DNA of 64,000 nucleotides, taken from positions 117,558,000 through 117,621,999 of the forward strand of contig NC_089597.1 in assembly GCF_019320115.1 (NCBI RefSeq). Reading direction: 5' to 3'. The notes under the pieces are model-generated. The model saw nothing but the letters and a program-made list of their open reading frames with translations, made no database searches and was not told the origin of the DNA. This document shows, piece after piece, positions 1 through 12,156 of the stretch (position 1 is the stretch's first letter; each line of letters opens with the position of its first letter). Source of the DNA: Miscanthus floridulus (taxonomy: Eukaryota > Streptophyta > Magnoliopsida > Poales > Poaceae). A program made the translations under genes and the position numbers.

Positions 1-640
1 TTGCTCTCCCGCTACTCTGTACGCGCAGAGGAACGGGACGGGGAAAGCCAAAGGACGACTGAGATGTGGTCTCTTAGAATCGAAGGAAGGAAGGGGGGAA
101 GATTGACGGAGGACTTTCTGTTTTATGCCTGCGGTCGGGAGGGAGAGAGCCTGTGGAGAAATTCAGGAGTCGGAGACACGGAGACAGAGCCAGTGGAGGA
201 ATTCAGGAGTCGAGACACGGAGAGACGGTAACTGGCGCAATCAACTCGCCTCCACCATCAAGGAGAGAAACTCCCGTAATTATGTGGATTAAGTGGCAAA
301 ACCTGGCCACGCCTACCCGCCTCGCCTCACCCACGGCCTCGGCCCGGCCGGCGGCGGCGGCAGCGGCGCGCGCGTGTGGCACTCCTTTGTCCTTTCTCAG
401 CTTCTCAATTAAGATGGATAATTTCCAACCAAATAAGCTGAGTAAACGTTCAGTCAAAATCACATATGGTATTAAAACATATAACGCTTAATGTTACGTA
501 TCATAGAGTTTTATTTGATTTATTAAATATTATACGGGCCAAGCCCATAATATATCCAACAGATCATACAGCCCTCTGTAACCCAGTCACCTGTTGCTTC
601 AATCCGATCCTATTTGGCTTGATTTCACTCTGGTTGCAGG
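1..640. other. Unassigned GC-rich left edge
   Basis: No recognisable coding region. The stretch is purine-rich to about 240, then carries a short GGC-type microsatellite near 345-375, and becomes AT-rich after 400. Short open frames on both strands overlap each other and have simple, composition-driven sequence. It could be the promoter or UTR side of a gene lying left of the window, but nothing here proves that. Confidence 0.4.
147..225. repeat. 40-bp direct tandem duplication
   Basis: Two adjacent copies of a ~40-bp purine-rich segment start at 147 and 187 and share the core AATTCAGGAGTCG. They differ at a few positions. It is a simple local duplication with no coding logic visible. Confidence 0.7.
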
Positions 641-862
641 CTTGCAGCATGCGATTTCTTCGATGAGCTAAAATTTCTTGGAATCATGATCTTGACAAAT
701 GTTTTCTCCGGGATGTGGACTTTGCCTGAAGCAGATGAGGTAGAAGTACCAAATTTAAGAAGAGGGGAAGAGGCTGAGCGTAAGACTGGAGACTGTAATG
801 TAGGCAGAGTAATGCACTTCCTTGCCTTATATTTCCTTAAAGTATTTTCAACATTTAAATAA
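641..862 (+). CDS. Unrecognised short open frame, possible exon
   Basis: Reading codons from 641 gives about 73 residues without a stop up to TAA at 860-862. It begins right after TTGCAG, which would serve as a splice acceptor (ending near 639). The translation starts with a hydrophobic/aromatic stretch (CDFFDELKFLGIMILTN) followed by a charged segment. I do not recognise a domain and see no companion exon. It may be a remnant exon or chance. Confidence 0.15.
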   Translation, partial: LAACDFFDELKFLGIMILTNVFSGMWTLPEADEVEVPNLRRGEEAERKTGDCNVGRVMHFLALYFLKVFSTFK

Positions 863-975
863 CTTGATGCCTCTCTAGGTATTGAATAGATAGATTGACT
901 GCTATCAATATTTGAAACCCTGCTATCATGTGGCCCATTGATCTTGATGCAACTTTTATGCCCTTATGTTACCAG

Positions 976-1248
976 GGCGGTGTTTAGTTGGGCAAAGTTT
1001 GTGCAGGCAAACTTTGCATAGTGAAGATTCCATACTGTAGCATTTCGTTTGTATTTGTGAATTATTGTCCAAACATTGACTAATTAGGCTCAAAAGATTC
1101 GTCTCGCAAAGTTAAAGCAAACTGTGCAATTAGTTTTTGATTTCGTCTACATTTAGTACTCCATGCATGTACCGCAAGTTTGATGTGACGGGGAATCTTC
1201 TTTTTGCATAGTGTACTTTTCAGGAGTTTGGAGGAACTAAACAAGGGC
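976..1248. mobile_element. Tourist-like MITE (PIF/Harbinger type)
   Basis: The ends are inverted: GGCGGTGTTTAGTT on the left and, on the other strand, GCCCTTGTTTAGTT on the right, sharing TGTTTAGTT. A 3-bp direct repeat CAG flanks both sides (973-975 and 1249-1251), as expected for PIF/Harbinger insertions. The 273-bp body has no open frame. The interior phrases (ACTAATTAGGCTCAAAAG, GATGTGACGGGGAATCTT) are those of a very common grass MITE family, recalled and not searched. Outer TIR bases are diverged, so the copy is old. Confidence 0.7.
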
Positions 1249-1251
1249 CAG

Positions 1252-1489
1252 GTTCAACGAAAACAGGACTACAGTGCATATAAAATTTTGTAGCATAATT
1301 GATAGAATGATAGTGGTAACCCCTATCATGCAGTATAGATATACCACCATAGTATGAATAAATCCGTTTCATTCGTTGTACCATAAAACTAACTCTTTAT
1401 TTGAATGGCAATATCTTTTTCTACCTATCTTCCATGTGACTTGGTTTTGTTAGCATCTGGACCCATAAAGCTTCTAACATATCAATGTA
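1252..1489. other. AT-rich spacer between MITE and LINE
   Basis: About 240 bases with no open frame or repeat structure that I can identify. It is probably the flanking DNA into which the MITE and the LINE tail inserted. Confidence 0.3.
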
Positions 1490-2298
1490 TACAACAACAA
1501 CAAAGCCTTTAAATCCCAAATAAGTTGGGGTAGGCTAAAGTTGAAACCCAGCAGAAGCAAAAGTTCAGACACATGAATAGTTGTTTTTCAAGCACTCATA
1601 TCTAAGGCTAAGTCTTTGGGTATATTCCATCCTTTCAAGTCTTCTTTTATTGCCTCTACCCAAGTCAACTTCGGTCCTCCTCTGCCTCTCTTCACGTTAC
1701 TATCCTGGCTTAGGATTCCACTACGCACCGGCGCCTCTGGAGGTCTCCGTTGGACATGTCCAAACCATCTCAACTGGTGTTAGACAAGTCTTTCTTCAAT
1801 TGGTGCTACCCCTAATCTATCACGTATATCATCGTTCCGAACTCGATCCCTTCTTGTATGACCGTAGATCCAACACAACATACGTATTTCCGCGACACTT
1901 ATCTGTTGAACATGTCGTCTTTTCGTAGGCCAACATTCTGCACCATACAACATAGCAGGTCTAATCGTCGTCCTATAAAACTTGTCTTTTAACTTCTGTG
2001 GTACCCTTTGTCACATACACCAGATGCTTGGCGCCACTTCATCCACCCTGCTTTGATTCTATGGCTAACATCTTCATCAATATCCTCGTCTCTCTGTAGC
2101 ATTGATCCTAAATATCGAAAGATATCCTTCCTTGGCACTACTTGACCTTCCAAACTAATATCTTTCTCCTCCCGAGTAGTAGTGCCGAAGTCACATATCA
2201 TATACTCAGTTTTAGTTCTACTGAGTCTAAAACCTTTGGACTCCAAAGTCTTCTGTCATAACTCCAGTTTCTAATTCACTCCTGTCTGGCTTTCATTA
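1490..2298 (-). mobile_element. 5'-truncated LINE (non-LTR retrotransposon)
   Basis: On the minus strand the 3' end is a (TTG)n tail at 1492-1503, preceded by the GGGATTTAAAGGCTTTG-type terminus common in grass LINEs. The coding part is the C-terminal end of the reverse-transcriptase protein. At 1989-2246 (minus) are motifs such as [12 protein letters not shown] and [15 protein letters not shown]. At 1588-1773 (minus) is MRWFGHVQRRP. The two pieces lie in different frames with stops between them, so it is dead. The 5' end stops abruptly where the tandem array begins, as expected for incomplete reverse transcription or later truncation. Confidence 0.85.
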
Positions 2299-2300
2299 GA

Positions 2301-4874
2301 ATTTAACGGTGCTACCACTTTCAGTGGTAGGTGATGTCCACGTCGATAGTGGGGCGCCTGTGATGACTTCGTGAATTTCGAGACCGGATTTGCGGACGTA
2401 CCGTGTAATTCTTAAAATAGTTTGTGTTCGATTTTTTTCTTAGCATCTACTTAGAAATTCTTATTTTTTTAGATCTTTAGATATTTTTGCTGAATATAAA
2501 AAAGAAATTTTAAAAACCAAAATATTGTAGCTGAATGGGTGAACACAGCTAGCCAGCCGGCTGTTGCAGCACAGCGAACAATGTGGGGAGTCCAATCTGG
2601 ATATGGAGGGATATCGGCCAATGGAGAGCCGCTTGGACCAATCTGCTACAGTACGACTATGTTTTTTATGTGCTACGTAGGCTGCCGGCAATTCAATAGT
2701 CGCTGGATAGCCGATAGGAGCAATTTTGCAAAATGAACGTCTAGCTTTGCAATTATTTATTAAAATAATATTATTTGAATAAAATTTCCCAGGATGCAGG
2801 CATTGGTGTCCTCCTGCAAAACTCACTGACACTGTCTTGATCACTGCACTACATGAGCAATGAAGCTCACAAAACATTTCGTAGAACAAATAAATTTTCA
2901 TAGCTGTACAAGTGTACTTAGGACAGAATAATACATGGAACGTCAAAGCAGCGAAGATTACAACGATGACGAGATTAGTGTGCTTGGAAGGATTGTGTAA
3001 AAATGGAATTGACCTTCGTGTCCTTGCATTTGCACGAGGCCCTTTCTACAGCTGCAGCTTAGGCCGGTCATAATAACATGAAAAACGACCCGTAAAAATA
3101 ATGCATGTTGGAAAAAAGCACCGTTGAATCAAATTCAAGGATGTTGTTGAGTGCTGTGCCGTTGACTTAAAGAGTGATGACGACTGCTCACCAAGGGATT
3201 TCTTGGCCATCCCGTATGAAGAACTTGCAGTTGTCACGCAAAAAATTTGTGCATCTTTATATTAAATATTAAAATTAAGAAATAGTGAAAGTTACAACGA
3301 CGCGCCACGAATACGGCACACTAGGCTGGGGACGTTAGTGTTATACAATTGGCTCTGCCCTCCCTAGCATAAGGAGATCATGGGTTATTACTCGCTAATC
3401 AATCTACGTAGCCATCATCGGCGTTCAGATGCGCTGACGGGCGCGGCGCCTCGGTCGCTCTCCTTGTGGGTCTATGAAGAGCTGTCGCATTGCCTCAGCA
3501 TGCGAGGGGTTGAGCTGGTCGACAAAGATACTGTCGTAGGCGTCCTTGACGCCGTGGAAGGCCTCGTCTGCCCATCGAGATAGCCCATCCGCTTCATCAC
3601 CAGCACCTCTCCACGCTTAGAAGCCGGGACGCGTGACAGCGCCTGAGCGGCAATCCTCCTGCTACGAGTCGGCAACTTTGGTTGTGCCTCGACATCTGGC
3701 TGAGGCAGCGGCGACGACGACATCTTACGCAGGATCTTTGCGGTGAACCGCTTTAACCTCTTGGCGGTGGAGCTCCCGCGTTCGCTTGGCCAGGGAGGTG
3801 TTGTCATATCCGCGACTGGGGGCATGGCCCTGGGGTTCGTGGGCGCGCCTCGTCGTCCACGATGGCGGGCTGTCGCCCTGGCGGTGGCAGGGCGGGGGTG
3901 CCCGCGTCCTTGCCAGGGGGTACGTTGTTGGAGCACGCCTCGGCCTCCATGGCGTGTGCCGCCCAATTTCTTACGTTGTCAATGGTGGAGAGAAGTTTCT
4001 ATACAGAGAACTCTCTTGTGAAGATCTTATCCTTGGGGACATTGTTTCTCTGAAATGGCCGTGAGAGGTCAGTGTCCACGGTGTTCCGGGATGTTTGTCA
4101 AACAATATTATTTTAATAAGTAATTGCAAATCTAGATGGTGTTATGAAAAATTTGCAAGAATAAAAGCCTATCGGCACTTGGAAAGCCGATTGGACACTT
4201 ATCGGCTATTGGTCAGCCCATATGGTCATATCGACGCCTTGGAGACCGATTAGTGGTGCCACGTAAATGTAAGAATAGCCACGTCAAAGTTTTCTGTGCC
4301 GACAGGCATAACGGCATCCCAAGTGCCGACTGGACATCGAACAACCCTCTCTGCCTTCCTGTAGTCGATAAGCCGCAGGCTCGGCCACGGTAGGTACTCT
4401 GGGGTCCAGTCATTCCTTTTGATCCCATTTACATTTACAACGTTGGTTTATTTCTTTACCTTTGCATTTACCGGTACGATTGTTGCATGTGCTTTTTGGC
4501 ATTTAGATGCCTCCGTTGGAATCCAGTGACGAGACGGCAGTTGAGTACTGATGGAACTGGACATCGGGTCATGCACGCTCACCCCTATGAATGCGCGCAC
4601 GCAAGCCTAAGGAGTTATTGAGGCTCTTGCAACCACTAGCCTACAGGCCTTTCACGGACATCTCGAGTATTTCAATTTCCAAGAATTCATTTCTAATAAA
4701 ATTTGAATATGGGCATATGTATTCATATTCATATTAATATTCAGTTTATAATATAGCGGGAGATTTAAAACATTGCAAATGATACATGACTATTGAAATA
4801 AAAACTAATATTTTAAAAAGAGCATGTCACAACTAAAATTTTAGTAACTCGTGTTTTAGTCACGCCAAATGTCG
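2301..4874. repeat. Tandem unit copy A (2.86-kb array)
   Basis: First and most diverged copy of the unit that repeats at 10302, 13166 and 16031. It starts at ATTTAACGGTGCTACCAC directly against the LINE and runs in the order of the other copies. It ends inside the TTAGTCACGCCAAATGTCG segment, about 290 bp short of a full unit. It contains a decayed minus-strand frame, a TATCGGC/GCCGAT motif cluster near 4170-4385, and AT-rich spacers. Confidence 0.85.
3403..3966 (-). pseudogene. Decayed retroelement-like ORF in unit A
   Basis: Minus-strand frames encode a Pro/Arg-rich tract, then a basic segment (RIAAQALSRVPASKRGEVLV), then in a second frame a segment ending LNPSHAEAMRQLF. The basic 'R-S-R-R-I-A' block followed by an acidic/aromatic tail resembles tails of unclassified grass retroelement proteins. 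That family link is from memory and uncertain. The switch of frame between the two conserved pieces (near 3560) shows a frameshift. No start codon with a plausible leader is apparent. Confidence 0.4.
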
Positions 4875-5002
4875 TCAGTAGCACTATTTTTTTACATGCT
4901 ACGTAGGCTGCCGGCAGTTCAATAGGTGACAGGTAGCTATCGGCCGCTGTTCAATAGGCGACAGGTAGCTATCGGCCGCTGGATAGCCGGTAGGAGAAAT
5001 TC
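4875..5002. repeat. Tandem unit copy B, left fragment
   Basis: Short piece matching unit offsets ~340-420 (TACGTAGGCTGCCGGCAG and the following GCCGAT motifs), fused directly to the end of copy A. It includes a private 31-33-bp tandem duplication at about 4918-4981, with two copies of a segment containing ACAGGTAGCTATCGGCCGCT. It ends at GAGAAATT, where SIRE coding sequence begins. Confidence 0.75.
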
Positions 5003-7034
5003 AAGCTCTCTACTAGCAACACATTGGATATGCTCATGTTATTTGATATTGCAATCTTACCAAGCCCTTTGACCTTGCCTTTGCCATTGTCACCAAATAT
5101 GATACTATCATAACCATCATTGCCATTGGTGTTGATTGAGTTGAACATTCTTGCATCACCGGTCATGTGTTGAGTGCACCCACTATCAAGAACTCAATGC
5201 CTTCCTCCGGTTTTATAATTGACCTATAAAAGAAGATTAATTCTTTTTAGGTACCCAAACTTGCTTGGGTCCTTGAAGGTTAGTTACTAAGCTCTTTGGT
5301 ACCCAAATGGCTTTCTTCTTTGAGCCCACCCATGGTTTACCAATGAACTTAGCGTTCACACCATTTGTACCCTTGGTAAGCATATAGCATGAATCAAGCT
5401 TTATGGAGGATACATTAGCATTTTTGGTCTTGTTGTTGCATTCTTGCTCTTTATGACCCACTTGCTTACAACTATTGCAAAACCGACCATTGTTCTTCAC
5501 AAAACTAGTCTTGTGAGGAGCAAAGGCCGCATTGCCTTTCTTGGGGGTATAGCCCAAACTCTCTTTATAGAGAGAAGCTCTTTGGCTACCCAAGCACATA
5601 AGCAAGCGGTCCTCACCACCATAAGCCTTAGCCAAGGTGTGAGTGAGCTTATTGACCTCCTTCCTGAGGTTCTCATTCTCAACCATTAGTGAGGCATCAT
5701 AAGTGAGACCATCACTACTAGATGAGGTAGAAGTGGAAGTGCTACAAGAAGGGTTAGTAGGAGCAACAATGATAGGCATAGATAGTGATTCATCAATTAT
5801 ATCACAAGTTAAACCTACATTGCAAGTTTCAACATGCTTCTTTTTATTTTACTCATCAAGCAAAGAGGAATGAGCCTTTTCAAGCTTTTTGTGAGCTTTG
5901 CCAAGCTTTTCATTGGCTTCCTCTAGCCTCTCATGAGATGCATTGAGCTCATCAAAGGCTTGCTTAAGGGCTTTTAGTTCCTTACGCAAGCTTTTGCATT
6001 CCCTTCTTTTGATGTCAAAGTGTTCTCTAGCATCCTCTAGCATGTCAAATAATTCATCTTTGGTGGGTTCATCATCATCACTGTCACTATCATGGTTATT
6101 TTCATTTTCATTTTCATGTTCTTCATCGCTTTCATCATCACTAGTTTGTACCTTAGTGGCCTTAGCCATGAAGCATGATGATGATTCGAAGAGAGAAGGC
6201 TTCTCATTGATTGCAATGCTTGCAAATGCCTTCTTCTTGGTGGTCTTGTTATCATCACTATCATCATCATCACTTGAGGAAGCATCACTATCCCAAGTGA
6301 CCACATATGAACCACCCTTCTCCTTGAATGCCATCTTGTCCTTCCTCTCTTTCTTTTCCTTCTTGTCCTTCTTCTTGTTCTTCTTGTTGTCATCATCATT
6401 GTCGCTATTGTATGGGCATTAAGCAACAAGATGATCTTTGCTTCCACACTTGAAGCACCTTCTTGACTCTTCTTTGTTCTTAGATAAAGACTTCTTTCTT
6501 CTAGCACGATAGCCCTTCTTTACCATGAACTTGTCAAATATCTTGACAAAGAGAGCCATCTTCTCATCATCATCATCATCCCATGATTCATCTTCTCCAC
6601 TTGATGTTTCTTGCTTAGCTTTGCCCTTGGATGATGTGGCCTCGAATGCCACACTCTTCTTCTTCTCATCCTTCTTCTCATCTTGAAGCTTGCAAATTTC
6701 TCCTTGAGAATGTAAGCCTTTGCACCCTTTACGGCTTGAGTGCCCTCAAATGATTCTTCCAAGCCTCATGAGCCATCTCAATATTCTTGATTTGCTCAAA
6801 TGTTCTCTCATCAATTGTATCATGAATAGCACTTATAGCAATGTCATTGTTTTGGAGAAGCACTTCTTCGGTGGCGGTGGGATTCTTTGGATCACCAATC
6901 TCAATTTTAGTTTCTACCACCTTCCACACCTTTCTATTGATTGACTTGATGTGTGTGGTCATTTTTGACTTCCAATAGGGATAATTTGTGCCATCAAATT
7001 TGGGTGGCTTCTTGGTGTTGTTGATTTGAGCCAT
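5003..7034 (-). pseudogene. gag: SIRE gag and start of protease, broken
   Basis: Starts MAQINNTKKPPKFDG at 7034, 44 bases after the primer-binding site, as usual for SIRE gag. Next come the N-terminal gag domain (WKSKMTTHI), Asp/Ser-rich acidic linkers, a first zinc knuckle CFKCGSKDHLVA whose last spacer residue is a stop before the final Cys (near 6420), a coiled-coil-like Glu/Lys region, and a second intact knuckle CNSCKQVGHKEQEC near 5430-5475. Near 5160-5200 the protease start DSGCTQHMTG is visible with its catalytic Asp-Ser-Gly. Several frame changes (about 6650, 6420, 5850, 5230) make it non-functional. Gag would coat RNA in the cytoplasmic particle. Confidence 0.88.
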
Positions 7035-7077
7035 TTTTACACCGAAGGTTGTTAAGCCTCAAATCATGGTGACCTTA

Positions 7078-7089
7078 GCTCTGATACCA
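7078..7089 (-). other. Primer-binding site, initiator Met tRNA type
   Basis: On the minus strand TGGTATCAGAGC follows the LTR end by two bases. This is the standard plant copia primer-binding site for initiator methionine tRNA and fixes the element's orientation and LTR boundary. Confidence 0.95.
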
Positions 7090-7091
7090 CT

Positions 7092-8946
7092 TGAAAGGTC
7101 CTAATGGCTAGGGGGTGACTAGTATATTAAAAATTTCTACAACAACACTTAACAAAACGGTTAGACAATTATGAGGCAAAGCAAGTGTTGCGCTAGCCTA
7201 CTAAAAAAGCAAGCCACCTATCATAATTCTAGTTTAGATAGTGTCTATTCACACAATAGCTATGACACTACTCTATGTTAGTGTGCTCTCAAAGGCTAAC
7301 TAAAGAGCCACACCAACCAAGCAAGCAAGCTCTCACAACTAGTTACACTAAAGAGCTTGACAACTAGTTTGCGGTAATGTAAAGAGAGTGATCAAGAAGA
7401 TTATACCGCCGCGTAGATGAAGGAACCGATCAATCACAAGGATGAATAACAATGAAGACCAATCACCTCGGAATCAATGATGAACACAATGATTTTTTAC
7501 CGAGGTTCACTTGCTTGCCAGCAAGCTAGTCCTCGTTGTGGCGATTCACTCACTTGGAGGTTCACGCGCTAATTGGCTTCACACGCCAAACCCTCAATGG
7601 GGTGCCGCACAACCAACACAAGATGAGGATCACACAAGCCACGAGCAATCCACTAGAGTACCTTTTGGCTCTCCGCTAGGAAAAGGTCAAGAACCCCTCA
7701 CAATCACCATGATCGGAGCCGGAGACAATCACCACCCTCCGCTCGACGATCCTCACTGCTCCAAGCTGTCTAGGTGGTGGCAACCACCAAGAGTAACAAG
7801 CGAAACCCACAGCGAAACACGAACACCAAGTGCCTCTAGATGCAAACACTCAAGCAATGCACTTGAATTCTCTCCCAATCTCACAAAGATGATGAATCAA
7901 TGATGGAGATGAGTGGGAGGGCTTTGGCTAAGCTCACAAGGTTGCTATGTCAATGAAAATGGCCAAAGGTGTGATCTTCAACCGGCCATGGGGCTTAAAT
8001 AGAAGCCCCCACAAAATAGAGCCGTTGTATCCCTTCACTGGGCACAACGTGGGGTGACCAGACGCTCCGGTCTGATCGACCGAACGCTGGCCCCCAGCGT
8101 CCGATCACGTGATACACGCCATGTCCCCTACTTCAAATACTGTTCATCAGATTTCAACGGTCATCTGCTGACCGGACACTGCGCACAAACTGACCAAACG
8201 CTCAGCCTCCAATGTCCGGTCGTTTCCAGTAAGGTTCTAGAAATGATTTTCTTTGACCGGACCCCGACAGTGTCCGATCACTCAGTGACTTTCTTCTGCG
8301 CTGTCCGACAATAGGACCAGACCCTAGACCTCAGCGTCTAGTCAGTCCACGACCCAGCGTCCGGTCGATTGACCGACACTGGTGTCTACGCTGCTGCACT
8401 TGACCGGACGCGCCGGTCCTTCTGAGACCAGCGTCCGGTCACTTAGTCATCAGCAAGACTAACTCCTTTTCACCTCTAACTTTTTTACCCTTGCTTAAAT
8501 GTGCCAACCACCAAGTATATCACCTTGTGCACATGTGTTTGCATATTTTAACAAACATTTTTAAGGGTGTTAGCATTCCACTAGATCCCAAATGCATATG
8601 CAATGAGTTAGAGCATCTAGTGGCACTTTGATAACTGCATTCCGATACGTGTTTCACCCCTCTTAATAGTACAACTATCAAACCTAAATATGATCACACT
8701 CTCTAAGTGTCTTGATCACCAAAACAAAATAGCTCCTACAATTTATACCTTTGCCTTAAGCTTTTTGTTTTTCTCTTTCTTCTTTTTAAGTCCAAGCACT
8801 TGATCATCATCATCGCATCGCCATCTTCATGTCATGATCTTCATTCGCTTCACCTCTTGGAATGTGCTACCTATCTCATGATCACTTGATAAACTAGGTT
8901 AGCACTTAGGGTTTCATCAATTCACCAAAACCAAAATAGAGCTTCA
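7092..8946 (-). repeat. 5' LTR of SIRE element 1
   Basis: 1,855 bp, beginning TGAAGC and ending CCTTTCA on the minus strand. A TATA-like CTATTTAAG lies at about 7995-8002, and a block of CCGGAC/GTCCGG inverted repeats (8056-8450) lies just upstream of it in transcription order. Together they look like a U3 promoter. The partner 3' LTR is not in the window. Confidence 0.88.
8056..8450. repeat. CCGGAC/GTCCGG repeat block in LTR U3
   Basis: At least eight variants of (A/G)CCGGACGC..GTCCGGTC occur in about 400 bp, for example GACCAGACGCTCCGGTC at 8056 and GCGTCCGGTC near 8430. Such arrays are common in grass SIRE LTRs (recalled). Their place immediately upstream of the TATA-like box suggests promoter elements; that is inference. 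Confidence 0.7.
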
Positions 8947-10301
8947 ATGGCCTTGGGGTTCGGGGGGGCGCCTCATCGTCCACGACGGCGAGCGTCCCCC
9001 TAGCGGTGGCAGGGCGGGGGGTGGTCGCGTCCTTGCCTAGGGGTACGTTGTTGGAGCACGCCTCGGCCTCCATGGCGTGTGCCGCCCAATTTCTTACGTC
9101 GTTAATGGTGGAGAGAAGTTTCTATATAGAGAACTCTCTCGTGAAGATCTTATCCTTGGGGACATTGTTTCTCTGAAATGGCCGTGAGAGGTCAGTGTCC
9201 ACGGTGTTCCGGGATGTTTGTCAAACAATATTATTTTAATAAGTAATTGCAAATCTAGATGGTGTTATGAAAAAATTTGCAAGAAAAAGTGCCTATCGGC
9301 ACTTGGAAAGTCGATTTGACACTTATCGGCTATTGGTCAGCCCATATGATCATATCGGCGCCTTGGAGGCCGATCAGTGGCGCCACGTAAACGTAAGAAT
9401 AGCCACGTCAAAGTTTTTTGTGCCGACAGGCATATCGGCATCCCAAGGGCCGACTGGACATCGAACAACCCTCTCTGCCTTCCTGTAGCTGATAAGCCGC
9501 AGGCTCGGCCACGACAGGTACTCTGGGGTCCAGTCATTCCTTTCGATCCCACTTACATTTACAATGTTGGTTTATTTCTTTACCTTTGCATTTACCGGTA
9601 CGATTGTTACATGTGCTTTTTGGCATTTAGATGCCTCCGTTGGAATCCAGCAACGAGACGGCATTTGAGTACTGATGGAATTGGACATCGGGTCACGCAC
9701 GCTCACCCCTATGAATGCACGCACGCAAGCCTAAGGTGTTATTGAGGCTCTTGTAACCACTAGCCTACAGGCCCTTTCACGAACATCTCGAGTATTTCAA
9801 TTTCCAAGAATTCATTTCTAATAAAATTTGAATATGGGCATATGCATTCATATTCATATTAATATTTTATTTATAATATAGTGGGAGATTTAGAACATTA
9901 CAAATGATTAATGACTATTGAAATAAAAACTAATATTTTAAAAAGAGCATGTCACAACTAAAATTTTAGTAACTCGTGTTTTAGTCACGCCAAATGTCGT
10001 AGTGCAACTCGTCACTACAGTCAAGCTAAATAAATTGGCGTGACTAACTAACCATGCTAGCGCATCCGGACAACACTTTACATGTCCAGGAGTAGTGGAG
10101 CTGACGAAGTCCAAGGCTGAGCGAAAGGACCGGGAGGGCAGCTCAAATAGATGGCGATCTACTGTGGCGTCAGAGTCCTCGTGGCGGGATCAAGGGCTGC
10201 CCATCGAGTTGATCAGTTGGTTGGGTGTGGTGGAACTTGTCCGTCTAGGTTTAAGTCCTCGACTTGCCACGGGTGATCGCATTTTTCTAGATTTATTCCA
10301 T
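8947..10301. repeat. Tandem unit copy B, right part
   Basis: Resumes at ATGGCCTTGGGG, unit offset ~1515, and continues to the unit end. It has a TATCGGC motif cluster at 9291-9510 and the long inverted repeat at 9981-10047. From here on copies B, C and D are nearly identical by eye. Confidence 0.88.
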
Positions 10302-11404
10302 GATTTAACGGTGCTACCACCTTCAGTTTGTGGTGACGTCCACGTCGACAGTGGGGCGCCCGTGAGGACTTCGTGAATTTCGAGATCGGGTTTGCGTACG
10401 TACCGTGTAATTCTCAAAATAGTTTGTGTTCGATTTTTTCTTAGCATCTACTTAGAAATTCCTAATTTTTTAGACCTTTAGATATTTTTGCTGAATATAA
10501 AAAAGAAATTTTAAAAACCAAAATATTGTAGCTGAATGGGTGAACGCTGGTAGCCAGCCGGCTGCTGCAGCACAGCGAACAATGTGGGGAGTCCAATCTG
10601 CCTATGGAGGACTATCGGCCAATGGAGACCCGACTGGACCACTCCGCTTTCACTACGTAGGCTGCCGGCAGCTCAAAAGGTACCTGTCGGCCGCTGGACA
10701 GCCGATAGGACAAATTTTGTAAGATGAACGCCCAGCTTTGCAAATATTTATTAAAATAACATTATCTGAATAAAATTTCCCAGGATGCAGGCATTGGTGT
10801 CCTCCTGCAAAACTCACTGACACTGTCTTGATCACTGCATTACATGAGCAATGAAGCTCAGGAAACATTTCGTGGAACAAATAAATTTTCATAGCTGTAC
10901 AAGTTTACTCAGGGCAGAATAATAGATAGAACGTCAAAGCAGCGAAGATTACAACGATGACGAGATTAGTGTGCTTGGAAGGATTGTGTAAAAATGGAAT
11001 TGACCTTCGTGTCCTTGCATTTGCACGAGCCCCTTTCTACAGCTTCAGCTTAGGCCGGTCATAATAACATAAAAAAGACCCGCAAAAATAATGCATGTTG
11101 GAAAAAGGCACCGTTGAATCAAATTCAAGGACGTTGTTGACTGCTGTGCTGTTGACTTAAAGAGTGATGACGACTGCTCACCAAGGGATTTCTTGACCAT
11201 CCCGTATGAAGAACTTGCCGTTGTCGCGCAAAAAATTTGTGCATCTTTATATTAAAAATTAAAATTAAAAAATAGTGAAAGTTACAACGACGCGCCACGA
11301 ACACGGCACACTAGGCTGGGGGCGTTAGTGTTATACAATCAGCTCTGCCCTCCCTATCATAAGGAGATCATGGGTTATTACTCGCTAATCATACTACGTA
11401 GCCA

Positions 11405-11797
11405 TCATCGGCGTTCAGACGCGCTGACGTGCGCGGCGCCTCGGTCGCTCTCCTTGTGGGTCTGGGAAGAGCTGTCGCATTGCCTCAGCATGCGAGGGGT
11501 TGAGCTGGTCGACGAAGATATTGTCGTAGGCGTCCTTGACGCCGTGGAAGGCCTCGTCTGCCCGTCGAGATAGCCCATCCGCTTCATCACCAGCACCTCT
11601 CCACGCTTAGAAGCCGGGACGCGTGACAGCGCCTGAGCGGCAATCCTCCTGCTGCGAGTCGGCAACTTTGGTTGTGCCTCGACATCTGGCTGAGGCAGCA
11701 GCGACGACGACATCTTACGCAGGATCTTTGCGGTGGACCGCTTTAACCTCTTGGCGGAGGAGCTCCCACGTTCGGCTGGCCAGGGAGGTGTTGTCAT
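11405..11797 (-). pseudogene. Decayed retroelement-like ORF in unit C
   Basis: 130-residue open frame homologous to the one in copies A, D and E, with the same basic block and Ser/Thr-rich tail. Ser and Thr codons after the basic block read through what is better conserved in another frame, so the open length does not mean it is functional. Confidence 0.4.
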
Positions 11798-12156
11798 GTC
11801 CGCGGCTGGGGGTATGGCCCTGGGGTTTGTGGGCGCGCCTCGTCATCCACGACGGCGGGCTGTCCCCCTCGCGGTGGCCGGGCGGGGGTGGCCGCGTCCT
11901 TGCCTAGGGGTACGTTGTTGGAGCACGCCTCGGCCTCCATGGCGTGTGCCGCCCAATTTCTTACGTCGTCAACGGTGGAGAGAAGTTTCTATACAGAGAA
12001 CTCTCTCGTGAAGATCTTATCCTTGGGGACATTGTTTCTCTGAAATGGCTGTGAGAGGTCAGTGTCCACAGTGTTCCGGGATGTTTGTCAAACAATATTA
12101 TTTTAATAAGTAATTGCAAATCTTGATGGTGTTATGAAAAGTTGCAAGAATAAATG

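Larger units (their letters stand above)
5003..8946 (-). mobile_element. Truncated SIRE/Maximus copia element 1
   Basis: Minus-strand order is 5' LTR (8946 down to 7092), primer-binding site (7078-7089), gag starting at 7034, then the beginning of protease, ending abruptly near 5003. Pol, polypurine tract and 3' LTR are absent. The right edge is exact: the LTR begins TGAAGC at 8946 and tandem-unit sequence resumes at 8947. The left edge falls inside coding sequence, so it is a deletion breakpoint and not an insertion end. About 1.1 kb of unit B is missing as well. Confidence 0.9.

Noticed and set aside
5943..6422. 159-codon plus-strand Ser/Leu-rich frame
   Set aside because: Exact antisense of the Asp/Ser/Glu-rich SIRE gag linker.
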